A stretch of DNA of 13,031 nt from NCBI GenBank assembly GCA_963991775.1, contig CAXDRM010000033.1, forward strand, positions 1 to 13,031, in the 5' to 3' direction. The first letter of the stretch is position 1, and each line of letters opens with the position of its first letter. A model generated the notes under the pieces. The model was not told the DNA's origin. It saw only the letters and a list, made by a program, of their open reading frames with translations, and did no database searches. The translations under genes were made by a program, and so were the position numbers. Positions 1 through 7,228 of the stretch are shown in pieces. The stretch is from CAXDRM01 sp963991775 (lineage in GTDB: Bacteria > Pseudomonadota > Alphaproteobacteria > Rickettsiales > JABIRX01).

Positions 1-16
1 GTTTTCTAAGAACGAC

Positions 17-33
17 TTGGAGCTGTGCTCCAA
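17..33. repeat. Small perfect hairpin, 7-bp stem
   Basis: Arms TTGGAGC and GCTCCAA pair perfectly around a TGT loop. No T-run follows on either strand, so it is not a clear intrinsic terminator. It lies in the non-coding stretch downstream of ilvN and may be part of the dispersed palindromic repeats seen elsewhere in the window. Confidence 0.4.
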
Positions 34-83
34 TAAAGTGATTAGTAAAAACTGAGCTGAGTATTGTTCAAAAAACGCCGCAG

Positions 84-182
84 GCTTGTACCGAAGGGCC
101 GCTTGAGTCTAAGAAGTTATTTATTAAATCAACCTTGCACTTCGGTCCGTTCGACAAGCTCAGGAGAACCAAGCTCAGTGAC
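84..182. repeat. Dispersed-repeat remnant with REP-like motif downstream of ilvN
   Basis: Positions 149-164 read GTTCGACAAGCTCAGG, a motif familiar from intergenic repeats in many bacteria. The 9-base unit CAAGCTCAG occurs twice, near 155 and 170. Short arms at 84-96 (GCTTGT, ACCGAAG) have complements at 140-146 and 154-159, giving an imperfect inverted repeat. A reading frame crosses this stretch on the minus strand, but it is low-complexity Leu/Ser produced by the repeat and overlaps ilvN, so I do not treat it as a gene. Confidence 0.45.
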
Positions 183-200
183 AGGTTGGTCAACAGGCTT

Positions 201-240
201 AGTAGAGCTCGCCAAAAATGCAAGCACAATATGATGATTT
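201..240. repeat. Degenerate repeat copy A (partner at 12202-12241)
   Basis: About 31 of 40 bases match 12202-12241 in the same orientation. The shared blocks are AGTnGAGCTC, CAAAAAT, CAAG and a final GATTT. Both copies lie in non-coding DNA just past the end of a transcription unit, which suggests old copies of one dispersed element. Confidence 0.4.
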
Positions 241-275
241 GGTAAGCCTCATATTTAAGAAGGAGGGACTTGGTA

Positions 276-791
276 TTAGATAATATTGTCAGTACCAAGC
301 GATAAGGCAGCAGAGCCAGTGTAAGAAATCTCCAAGACCCCAAAAGGTTCTAATAATTCGATAAAGCTATTGATACGTTTTGGGTTATCAGCTGCTTGTA
401 AAAGAAAATAATTTTTTTCTTTATCAACTAATTTAGCATCATGGATATTACCAATACGTACTACCTCGTCGCGGGTTTCAGGAGTAATCACTACTTTAAC
501 CAAAACTAAAGTACGCTCAGCATGTGGACAAGAGCTGGATAAATCAACAGCTTTATGTACTGGTACTAAACGCTCTAATAATTTAATAATTAGATCAATA
601 GTTTCTTGGCTACCATAAGTAGTAATGGTAATACGTGAAATGTTTTTTGTTCTATCTACTACTGCAACTGATAAAGTTTCGATATTATAGCCGCGCCCAG
701 AGAATAAACCAACTACACGCGCTAAAGCTCCAAATTCATTATCAACAGTTATGGCAATAACATGTTTATCTTCAATTTTTAATTCGCTCAT
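276..791 (-). CDS. ilvN: Acetolactate synthase, small (regulatory) subunit
   Basis: This is the regulatory subunit of acetohydroxyacid synthase. It binds IlvB, stimulates it, and in the family confers feedback inhibition by valine or other branched-chain amino acids. The 171 residues compare with about 160-170 for typical IlvH/IlvN proteins. An N-terminal ACT domain spans roughly residues 9-85, beginning with HVIAITVDNEFGALARV and including the GRGYNIETLSV segment that forms the effector-binding loop. A second, ACT-like C-terminal domain follows from about residue 93. The ATG overlaps the ilvB stop as ATGA, implying translational coupling and matched subunit output. ilvC, a frequent next gene, does not follow within the 275 bases left in the window. 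Family and role are secure; the allosteric effector cannot be read from sequence. The gene could equally be named ilvH. Confidence 0.96.
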   Translation of the reverse strand: MSELKIEDKHVIAITVDNEFGALARVVGLFSGRGYNIETLSVAVVDRTKNISRITITTYGSQETIDLIIKLLERLVPVHKAVDLSSSCPHAERTLVLVKVVITPETRDEVVRIGNIHDAKLVDKEKNYFLLQAADNPKRINSFIELLEPFGVLEISYTGSAALSLGTDNII

Positions 792-2536
792 AATTGATTT
801 TTATCAAGTTCAACATTTACTTTTTTATCTGGTCCTAGCTCAATCTCATAATGAGCAGCACCAGCCGGGATCATCGGATATACATTTTCTTTAGGATCAA
901 CCACACAATCAAATAAGACTGGACCTTTATGGTCGAGCATCTCTTTGATTTTTTTATCGAGATCGGCTTTTTTAGTAACGCGCAGACCTTTAATACCAAA
1001 GCTTTCTGCTAAAGCTACAAAATCAGGTAAGGCATCCATATAGCTTTCACTATGCCGATCACCAAAGAATAATTCCTGCCATTGTCTAACCATGCCCATA
1101 TAATGATTATTTAAAATCATAATCTTCACCGGCAGGCGATATTGTTTAATAGTTGCTAATTCTTGCAAATTCATCATGAAAGAGGCTTCACCAGAAATAC
1201 AGCAAACTAATTTTTTAGGATTAGCAATTTGGGCGCCAAGCGCAGCAGGTACACCATAGCCCATAGTACCCGCACCACCAGAAGTTAACCATTCATTAGG
1301 TGAATCAAATTGAAAATGTTGCGCTGCCCACATTTGATGCTGACCTACATCAGTAGTAACTACAGGTTTTTGTTTTTTACTTGCTTCATAAAGTGCTTGA
1401 ACCGCAGCTTGTGGCTTAATTAATTTGCTATCATCTTTAAAATTAAGTGATTTTTCTTTACGCCACTGTGCAATTCTTTTCCACCAATCTTCAATTTGTG
1501 GTGCTAAAGTTTGTTTAGCATCTTGCGGAATGAGCTTAAGCATTTCATTAAGTGCCTCAAGCGCATCACCTTGTACTGCTACATCAACTTTAATATTTTT
1601 ATTAATTGAAGAAATATCTACATCAATATGAATCTTTTTAGAATCTACTGAGAATTTATCAGTTCTACCAGTAACACGATCATCAAAACGTGCGCCAATA
1701 TTGATCATTACGTCACATTTTGCCATAGACATATTAGCTTCTAAAGTACCATGCATGCCAAGCATACCTAGAAATTGCTTATCAGTAGTAGGATATGCAC
1801 CAAGACCTAACAAGGTAGAGGTAATAGGAAAGCCAGTACGACGTACTAATTCAGTAAGTTTTTGAGATGCTTCATTACCTGCATTAATCACACCACCGCC
1901 AGTATAAAAAACCGGACGCTCAGCTTGCATGATTAATTCTACAGCTTCTTTAATTTTACTTTTTTTAGGAGCAGGAGGTAATTTATAAGATTTACGTGTA
2001 ACTTTTTTAAGCCCTTTATATTTTACTTCAGTGTTAGAAATATCTTTAGGAATATCAATTAGTACCGGACCTGGTCTACCAGTGGTTGCAATCATTACTG
2101 CTTCATGCACAGTTTGCTCAATTTCTTCAGCATCTTGAATTAAATAATTATGCTTAGTACAAGATCTAGTAAGTCCTACTGTATCAGCTTCTTGGAATGC
2201 ATCGGTACCAATTAAACTACTTGGTACTTGACCAGTAATACAAATTAGTGGGATAGAATCCATTAAAGCGTCGGTTAAACCAGTAATAGTATTAGTAGCA
2301 CCTGGGCCGGAAGTCACTAAGACAGCCCCGATTTTACCGGTAGATCTAGCATAGCCTTCTGCAGCATGGGTAGCACCTTGCTCATGACGTACTAGAATAT
2401 GTCTAATTTTGTCTTGTTTGAAAAGCTCATCATAAATAGGCAATACTGCACCACCTGGATAACCAAAAATAGTATCTACACCACAATCAGCTAGAGCTTT
2501 AATTAAAATATTTGCACCAATTAATTTCTCAGTCAC
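788..2536 (-). CDS. ilvB: Acetolactate synthase, large (catalytic) subunit
   Basis: ThDP-dependent enzyme that condenses two pyruvates to acetolactate, or pyruvate plus 2-ketobutyrate to acetohydroxybutyrate. This is the first common step of valine, leucine and isoleucine synthesis and an upstream source for pantothenate. The 582 residues match the family length. Order seen: N-terminal ThDP pyrimidine-binding domain with FGYPGGAVLP near 24-33 and the catalytic Glu52 in RHEQGA; a central FAD-type domain near 195-345 with GARFDDRVTG; a C-terminal ThDP diphosphate domain with TSGGAGTMGYG (419-428), ISGEASF (447-453) and LNN (475-477). The usual metal-binding GDG/GDA motif reads GEA, with Glu450 instead of Asp. 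The start is GTG at 2536; no in-frame ATG would keep the N-terminal domain intact. A 56-bp gap separates it from the methyltransferase gene upstream, with no terminator visible. Its stop overlaps ilvN by 4 nt. Confidence 0.96.
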   Translation of the reverse strand: MTEKLIGANILIKALADCGVDTIFGYPGGAVLPIYDELFKQDKIRHILVRHEQGATHAAEGYARSTGKIGAVLVTSGPGATNTITGLTDALMDSIPLICITGQVPSSLIGTDAFQEADTVGLTRSCTKHNYLIQDAEEIEQTVHEAVMIATTGRPGPVLIDIPKDISNTEVKYKGLKKVTRKSYKLPPAPKKSKIKEAVELIMQAERPVFYTGGGVINAGNEASQKLTELVRRTGFPITSTLLGLGAYPTTDKQFLGMLGMHGTLEANMSMAKCDVMINIGARFDDRVTGRTDKFSVDSKKIHIDVDISSINKNIKVDVAVQGDALEALNEMLKLIPQDAKQTLAPQIEDWWKRIAQWRKEKSLNFKDDSKLIKPQAAVQALYEASKKQKPVVTTDVGQHQMWAAQHFQFDSPNEWLTSGGAGTMGYGVPAALGAQIANPKKLVCCISGEASFMMNLQELATIKQYRLPVKIMILNNHYMGMVRQWQELFFGDRHSESYMDALPDFVALAESFGIKGLRVTKKADLDKKIKEMLDHKGPVLFDCVVDPKENVYPMIPAGAAHYEIELGPDKKVNVELDKNQL

Positions 2537-2592
2537 TTAAATATCAAGTTAGAATTACATGTAAACCCTTACTGTATAACGATTTGGAGAAT

Positions 2593-3291
2593 TTAGCAAG
2601 TATCACAAACTTGTAGTGCTAATTGTGTATGTGCGTAACAAAGATATTTAAATTTTAATTTACGTTTCTGGGTAAATTCAAAGAAGGCTTTAGCTTCGTG
2701 ATTTTGCCAATTAGGGTAATTAAAAAATTCATCAAAAATTAAAATTGTACCAGGCACAATTTGTTTAGCTAAATGAGTAAAAATATCTTTAGTAGATTGA
2801 TATAAATCGCAATCAATATGAATTAAGGCAATATCTTCTGGATGCTCTTTAGTAAAATCAGGCAAGCTCTCACTAAATAGGCCTGTAACTAATTTAACAT
2901 TCTTAGCAACTTTAGGTAATTTGCCTAAATTAGAAAGCTGGCCTTTTAAAGTTTTAGTTCCTGTCCAATCTTCAGGGATACCAGTAAAACTATCAAAGCC
3001 ATAAATAGTACGTTTTTTAAGAGCAGGTTTTTGTGCTAACTCATTAATAGTTTGCCCAGATTTAACTCCAAATTCTAATACTAAACCCTCAGGCTTAATA
3101 TGTTTTAAAGCATAGTTAAAGATCTCGCTGCGCTTGTTGCACACCACAGCATCAGGTAGATTCTCTGAGATAAAATCAAGAGTTTGCTGATAAGCACGTA
3201 ATTTAAGACCAACATAAGGATGCAGAAAATCCGAGCGCATGCTCGTTAAATGTTTGAGCAGCAGATTTTCTAGATCGCTAAAATTTGTCAT
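2593..3291 (-). CDS. Class I SAM-dependent methyltransferase, TylF/macrocin O-methyltransferase-like
   Basis: Predicted soluble 232-residue methyltransferase with a Rossmann-type SAM-binding fold. Motif I is LEFGVKSGQ (72-80). IYGFDSFTGIPEDW (96-109) supplies the acidic residue (Asp100) expected to bind the SAM ribose. IHIDCDLYQST (158-168) and IFDEFF (185-190) carry the Asp/Glu cluster that in TylF/MycF-type enzymes holds a catalytic divalent metal. In characterised relatives the substrate is a hydroxyl on a sugar or polyketide-linked sugar, but this subgroup is common in genomes without such pathways, so the substrate here is unknown. Its ATG overlaps the nhaA stop as ATGA, so it is probably co-translated with nhaA. 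That pairing suggests no obvious shared function. No signal peptide or membrane segment is seen. The C-terminus is Cys-containing (VCDTC). Confidence 0.82.
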   Translation of the reverse strand: MTNFSDLENLLLKHLTSMRSDFLHPYVGLKLRAYQQTLDFISENLPDAVVCNKRSEIFNYALKHIKPEGLVLEFGVKSGQTINELAQKPALKKRTIYGFDSFTGIPEDWTGTKTLKGQLSNLGKLPKVAKNVKLVTGLFSESLPDFTKEHPEDIALIHIDCDLYQSTKDIFTHLAKQIVPGTILIFDEFFNYPNWQNHEAKAFFEFTQKRKLKFKYLCYAHTQLALQVCDTC

Positions 3292-4487
3292 TTTTTAGGA
3301 CAGCTGAAATGTAAGATTAAGTAGCCAAGTACTGCTGAGGCAAAAGAGCCAAATAAGATACCTACACGAGCATTATTGATTACTTCAGCATTGCCTGGGA
3401 AAGCTAAATTACCTACAAAAATACTCATAGTAAAACCAATACCAGTTAGTACACAAGTACCGTAAAGTGATTTCCAATTAGCTTTATGTGGCATAGCCGC
3501 AATACCAGTTTTAATCAAAATATATGCTAGACCAAATACACCTATTTGCTTACCAATAAATAAGCCAGAGGCGATACCTAAAGCAATTTTATCAGCTAAG
3601 AAACTATCTAAATTGATACCATCAAAATTAATACCAGCATTAGCAAAAGCAAAAATTGGTAAAATGAAATATGCTACCCAAGGATGTAAACCATGCTCAA
3701 TTTCTTTAAGTGGTGATTTTTTGGCGTTTTTTGGATGTTTTAAAGGTATAGTTAAACCTAGTAACACACCAGCAATAGTAGCATGCACTCCAGATTCTAA
3801 AATAAATAACCACATTAATAGACCTAGTAAAATATAGGGTGATTTTCTAACGACACCATTACGATTTAAGGTCATCAAAACTACCATGATGATGGCGGCA
3901 AATAATAAATTAGCTAGTGACATATCATTGCTGTAAAATAGAGCGATAATGATAATTGCAGCTAAATCATCGATAATTGCTAAGGCAGTTAAAAAAGCTT
4001 TTAACGCTATTGGAACGCGTGAACCAAATAATGAAATAATACCTAAAGCAAAAGCAATATCAGTAGCGGCTGGAATAGCCCAACCTTGTACAGCAGAATC
4101 GCCACTTGCTAGAATATTATCATGATTAAATGCTACATAAAATAAAGCTGGTACTATTACACCACCTACTGCTGCAATAACTGGCAAGATTTGTTGTTCA
4201 CGGGTAGAAAGTTGACCTTCAACAATTTCTCGTTTCATCTCTAAGCTGACCATAAAAAAGAAAATGGCCATTAATGCATCATTGATAAAATGCTCGACAC
4301 TAAGCTTTAGACCAAAACTCCCAACTTTAACTGAAAGATAAGTTTCTAAAAAATGATGATAAATAACATGTAACTGTGAATTGGCAAAAATGATTGCTAA
4401 TAAGGTCATGATGAGGAGTAATATTCCTCCTGAAGCTTGTGAATTGATAAATTTAATTAATGCTTCTTGAAAATATTTAACGACCAT
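3288..4487 (-). CDS. nhaA: Na+/H+ antiporter NhaA
   Basis: Inner-membrane antiporter that in E. coli exchanges two H+ in for one Na+ out, controlling internal Na+ and pH. The protein has 399 residues against 388 in E. coli NhaA, and is hydrophobic throughout with about a dozen likely transmembrane helices. Key residues are present: Asp143 in PAATDIAFALG (E. coli Asp133), the pair Asp173-Asp174 in ALAIIDDLAAIIIIALFYS (Asp163/Asp164, the ion site), and Lys313 in FIGKQIG (Lys300). A Lys-rich cytoplasmic loop lies near 250-262. The ATG at 4487 sits about 20 nt below the predicted start of transcription from the promoter at 4515-4542. The stop overlaps the methyltransferase ATG. Both catalytic aspartates are intact, so the protein should be functional. 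Confidence 0.96.
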   Translation of the reverse strand: MVVKYFQEALIKFINSQASGGILLLIMTLLAIIFANSQLHVIYHHFLETYLSVKVGSFGLKLSVEHFINDALMAIFFFMVSLEMKREIVEGQLSTREQQILPVIAAVGGVIVPALFYVAFNHDNILASGDSAVQGWAIPAATDIAFALGIISLFGSRVPIALKAFLTALAIIDDLAAIIIIALFYSNDMSLANLLFAAIIMVVLMTLNRNGVVRKSPYILLGLLMWLFILESGVHATIAGVLLGLTIPLKHPKNAKKSPLKEIEHGLHPWVAYFILPIFAFANAGINFDGINLDSFLADKIALGIASGLFIGKQIGVFGLAYILIKTGIAAMPHKANWKSLYGTCVLTGIGFTMSIFVGNLAFPGNAEVINNARVGILFGSFASAVLGYLILHFSCPKK

Positions 4488-4514
4488 TTTTTACCATAAA
4501 TAATTTAGTCAGCG

Positions 4515-4542
4515 ATTATAGGCAAAATTTTGCTCCACTCAA
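4515..4542 (-). promoter_or_regulatory. Sigma70-type promoter for nhaA, with a palindromic spacer
   Basis: On the minus strand the -35 box is TTGAGT (4537-4542) and the -10 box is a perfect TATAAT (4515-4520), separated by 16 nt. Transcription would start near 4508, about 20 nt before the nhaA ATG. The spacer contains a perfect 12-bp palindrome, GCAAAATTTTGC (4522-4533), which could be an operator or could arise by chance in AT-rich DNA. Confidence 0.7.
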
Positions 4543-4557
4543 CGGATTTATGTGGAT

Positions 4558-5382
4558 TTATACAGAAATTTTTAGTTTTAGTGAAAGATCAATAGCTTGC
4601 GCAGAATGGGTTAAGGCGCCCACAGAAATATAATCGACGGCTAAATGATTTAGAGCTGCAAGATTATCTAAAGTAATATTGCCTGACACTTCGATTTTAC
4701 TGCGCTTTGCGATAATTTTTATGGCCTCTTCTAAAGTAGCAATATCCATATTATCCAGCATAATAATATCGGCAGGAAAATCTGCTGCTTCTTTAACTTG
4801 CTCTAAAGTTTCACATTCAATTTCAACAGTGAGCTGACTATTTTGTGTTTTTTCTAGGACTGCTTTAATACCACCAGCCGCGCTGATATGATTATCTTTA
4901 ATTAAAATTTGATCATCTAAACGCATGCGATGATTTGTGCCTCCTCCAACTCTTACGGCATATTTGGCAGCATTACGATAAAGTGGTAAGGTTTTGCGTG
5001 TATCAAGAATCTCTGCCTGCTTAGCTAATTTAACAAATTTATTAGTTTTTGTGGCGATAGCAGAAAGATATTGCATAAAATTTAGTGCTACTCTTTCAGC
5101 TGCTAAAATTGCTCGTGCATTACCATAACCACTAATAATTTTGCTTTGCGCAGGAATATGCTCTCCTTCAACAAAATTCCAGTCTAACTCAATATCTGGA
5201 TCGATGGTTCTGAAAGTTTGATTAAAAAATTCTGTACCGCAAAGAATTAATTCTTCCTTACTTATTACATAAAATTCGGCAGTTTGCTGTTCTGCAATAG
5301 TTAGATTGCTAGTTACATCACCTGAGGCAACATCTTCTTGTAGTGCGATATTAACTAATTGCTCAATTTCGTTTTTGTGCAT
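4558..5382 (-). CDS. nadC: Nicotinate-nucleotide diphosphorylase (quinolinate phosphoribosyltransferase)
   Basis: Cytosolic enzyme converting quinolinate and PRPP to nicotinate mononucleotide, CO2 and PPi in de novo NAD synthesis. The 274 residues fit the usual 270-300. An N-terminal open-faced sandwich domain (about 1-110) includes QEDVASGDVTS (15-25). The alpha/beta barrel follows, with DTRKTLP (127-133), RVGGGTNHRMRL (144-155), IKDNH (161-165), EIECET near 187-192 and MLDNMD (208-213). These carry the Arg, His and Lys residues that bind quinolinate and phosphate. nadA and nadB are not adjacent, so the quinolinate source lies elsewhere or is imported. Upstream is a 156-bp gap holding the panB terminator and a palindromic element. 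Downstream, 70 bp separate it from nhaA, which has its own promoter. A nadC promoter is not clear: TATAAA near 5385-5390 would leave almost no leader. Confidence 0.95.
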   Translation of the reverse strand: MHKNEIEQLVNIALQEDVASGDVTSNLTIAEQQTAEFYVISKEELILCGTEFFNQTFRTIDPDIELDWNFVEGEHIPAQSKIISGYGNARAILAAERVALNFMQYLSAIATKTNKFVKLAKQAEILDTRKTLPLYRNAAKYAVRVGGGTNHRMRLDDQILIKDNHISAAGGIKAVLEKTQNSQLTVEIECETLEQVKEAADFPADIIMLDNMDIATLEEAIKIIAKRSKIEVSGNITLDNLAALNHLAVDYISVGALTHSAQAIDLSLKLKISV

Positions 5383-5451
5383 TTTTGTGATTTATAATCA
5401 AATTTCTATGTTTCAAACGGGCCTTTCGGTAAAATTTTTGCCTAACGTCAA

Positions 5452-5493
5452 AAATCACTCAAGGACCTAAAATATAAGGTTCTCGAGTGATTT
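5452..5493 (-). terminator. Intrinsic terminator after the ssb-argD-argF-panB operon
   Basis: Read on the minus strand, arm 5493-5477 pairs with arm 5468-5452 (15 of 17 positions complementary) around an 8-nt AT-rich loop. The stem's 3' side runs directly into TTTTTG, giving the stem-plus-T-run of a Rho-independent terminator. It lies 46 nt past the panB stop. Its 5' arm is also part of the palindromic element at 5478-5526, so another fold is possible. Confidence 0.7.
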
Positions 5494-5526
5494 GGGGCTC
5501 TAGACACAAATCGTACCGAGAGATCC
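5478..5526. repeat. Palindromic element, copy 1
   Basis: This 49-bp element starts with GGTTCTCGAGTG and ends with GTACCGAGAGATCC. TCTCG near the left end pairs with CGAGA near the right, and an inner stem GATTT/AAATC (5489-5493 with 5508-5512) closes a loop of about 14 nt. The ends are nearly identical to those of the element at 12348-12394, while the centres differ. The relationship to copy 2 extends leftward, weakly, to about 5456. Confidence 0.65.
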
Positions 5527-5538
5527 GCTCAGATTAAA

Positions 5539-6330
5539 TCAATAAGTATGTTCTTCAGTTGGAAATTTTTCTTCCCTAACATCACGAGCATAATCTGCAA
5601 AAGCTGTTGAGATAGTCTCATTTAGCTGTGCATAATTTTTTACAAATTTTGGTTGTGCAGCTGACATACCTAATAGATCATCAGCCACCAGAATTTGTCC
5701 AGCGCATTCAGCACTGGCCCCAATACCAATTAAAGGTAATTTGGTTTTTTGTTTGATTTTTTTCACTGCAGCAGCTTTGACACCTTCTACTACTAACATA
5801 AAAGCACCAGCTGCTTCTAAAACCTTAGCTGCTTCAGCGAGTTTTTTGGTTGCATCACTAGTTTTGCCCTGAATTTTATAGCCACCCAATTGCTTAACAT
5901 GTTGAGGTAATAAACCAATATGTCCAACTACTGGCACACCTCTTTCAGTTAGATAAGCTACTGTATCAGCTATTTCTGCACCACCTTCTAATTTTACTGC
6001 GTCACAGCCAGTTTTTTTGAGAATGCGCATAGCATTGCGGCAAGCTTGCTCAGCTCCAGTCTGATATGAGCCATAAGGCATATCAACAATAATAAAAGCT
6101 TTTTTAGTAGCATTTACCACAGCTTGACCATGATTAATCATTAAATTCACTGTTACTGGCAAGGTAGAATCCAGGCCATAAATTACCATACCCAAAGAAT
6201 CTCCCACTAAAATAATATCACAATATTCTTCAGCAAGCTGTGCAATAGGTGCTGTGTAAGCTGCAACTGCTACGATTTTTTGCTTATTTGCAGCTTTTTC
6301 TTGGAGCTGATTACGATTAAGACGCGTCAT
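5539..6330 (-). CDS. panB: 3-methyl-2-oxobutanoate hydroxymethyltransferase (ketopantoate hydroxymethyltransferase)
   Basis: Cytosolic enzyme that transfers the one-carbon unit of methylene-tetrahydrofolate to 2-oxoisovalerate to give ketopantoate, the first committed step of pantothenate and CoA synthesis. The 263 residues match the E. coli enzyme (264). The phosphoenolpyruvate-mutase-like barrel shows LVGDSLGMV (41-49, Mg2+ ligand Asp44), VDMPYGSYQ (82-90, Asp83), VKLEGG (112-117, Glu115), GHIGLLPQ (136-143) and VEGV with the expected catalytic Glu182. The ATG lies inside the end of argF (14-nt overlap, another frame), so translation is probably coupled to argF. panC and panE are not adjacent. 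Its substrate derives from the valine pathway that IlvB/IlvN begin, but the two genes are in separate transcription units. Confidence 0.96.
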   Translation of the reverse strand: MTRLNRNQLQEKAANKQKIVAVAAYTAPIAQLAEEYCDIILVGDSLGMVIYGLDSTLPVTVNLMINHGQAVVNATKKAFIIVDMPYGSYQTGAEQACRNAMRILKKTGCDAVKLEGGAEIADTVAYLTERGVPVVGHIGLLPQHVKQLGGYKIQGKTSDATKKLAEAAKVLEAAGAFMLVVEGVKAAAVKKIKQKTKLPLIGIGASAECAGQILVADDLLGMSAAQPKFVKNYAQLNETISTAFADYARDVREEKFPTEEHTY

Positions 6331-7228
6331 AATTTTGCATTAAATATAACATTATGGCTTTTTGAGCATGTAGACGATTTTCTGCTTCTTGAAATACCAC
6401 AGATTGTTGGCCATCAATAACTGAGCTACTGACTTCTTCGCCACGATGTGCAGGCAAGCAATGCATGAATAAGCAATCAGCCTTAGCAAGCTGCATAATT
6501 TCTTGATTTACTTGTAAGAAAGCAAAATCTTTAAGACGTTGCTTAGCATTAGCATCGCCCATTGATACCCAAGTATCAGTAGTAATTAAATCTGCATCTT
6601 GGGCTGCTTCAGCTAAATCATAGAATAGCTCAACATTATGGCTATCTAATGCGTTAGCAAGTAATTTAGCATCAGGTAGATAGCTTTCATGTACAGCTAA
6701 TTTTAATTTAAAATCAAAGATTCTTGCGGCATTTAACCAAGAATTACACATATTATTTCCATCGCCAGCATAGCAAATAGTTTTGCCGCTTAAGTCGCCG
6801 CGTAACTCAATAAAAGTAAGCAAATCAGCCATAAGCTGACAAGGATGATTATAATCTGTTAGACCATTAATTACTGGTACAGTGGCATGTTGAGCAAACT
6901 CGACCAATTCACTATGTTGATCAGCACGAATCATAATTAAATCAACATAGCGTGATAATACTTTAGCAGTATCAGCAATAGTCTCACCCCGCCCTAATTG
7001 CATTTGTTCAGCATGCATTACGACAGCGCTACCACCTAATTGATTAATACCTACCTCAAAAGATACTCTAGTTCTGGTAGAATTTTTAGCAAAGATCATG
7101 GCTAGCTGTTTGCCTGGCAGTAAATCAGGTTGTACGGGCTTAGCTTTTAATTTTTGCGCTAATTGCAAAATTTCTGTTAATTCAGTGGTGGAGAAATCGC
7201 TTAATGCGATAAAATCTTTTTTAGTCAT
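6317..7228 (-). CDS. argF: Ornithine carbamoyltransferase
   Basis: Makes citrulline from ornithine and carbamoyl phosphate in arginine synthesis; related enzymes can run in the catabolic direction, but the argD neighbour favours the anabolic role. The 303 residues match the family. The carbamoyl-phosphate motif STRTR is at 50-54, HPCQ at 128-131, the ornithine-binding DTWVSMG at 218-224 and HCLPA, with the catalytic Cys, at 256-260. FMHCLPAHRGEEVS is typical of ornithine rather than aspartate carbamoyltransferases. The ATG overlaps the end of argD by 8 nt, and panB overlaps its own end by 14 nt, so the three genes form a tight operon. Other arg genes are not in the window. Confidence 0.95.
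   Translation of the reverse strand: MTKKDFIALSDFSTTELTEILQLAQKLKAKPVQPDLLPGKQLAMIFAKNSTRTRVSFEVGINQLGGSAVVMHAEQMQLGRGETIADTAKVLSRYVDLIMIRADQHSELVEFAQHATVPVINGLTDYNHPCQLMADLLTFIELRGDLSGKTICYAGDGNNMCNSWLNAARIFDFKLKLAVHESYLPDAKLLANALDSHNVELFYDLAEAAQDADLITTDTWVSMGDANAKQRLKDFAFLQVNQEIMQLAKADCLFMHCLPAHRGEEVSSSVIDGQQSVVFQEAENRLHAQKAIMLYLMQNYDAS

Noticed and set aside
68..343. 91-codon reading frame on the minus strand over the ilvN 3' end
   Set aside because: It overlaps ilvN in another frame, is low-complexity Leu/Ser-rich, and its central part is produced by the intergenic repeat.
2537..2592. Promoter for ilvBN in the gap after the methyltransferase gene
   Set aside because: TTTACA with a 17-nt spacer would put the -10 box on the start codon; other pairings are poor. 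Read-through from nhaA is possible, but the sequence does not decide.
5383..5451. Promoter for nadC (TTGAAA with TATAAA)
   Set aside because: The spacer is only 14 nt and transcription would begin almost at the ATG, so it is too weak to list.
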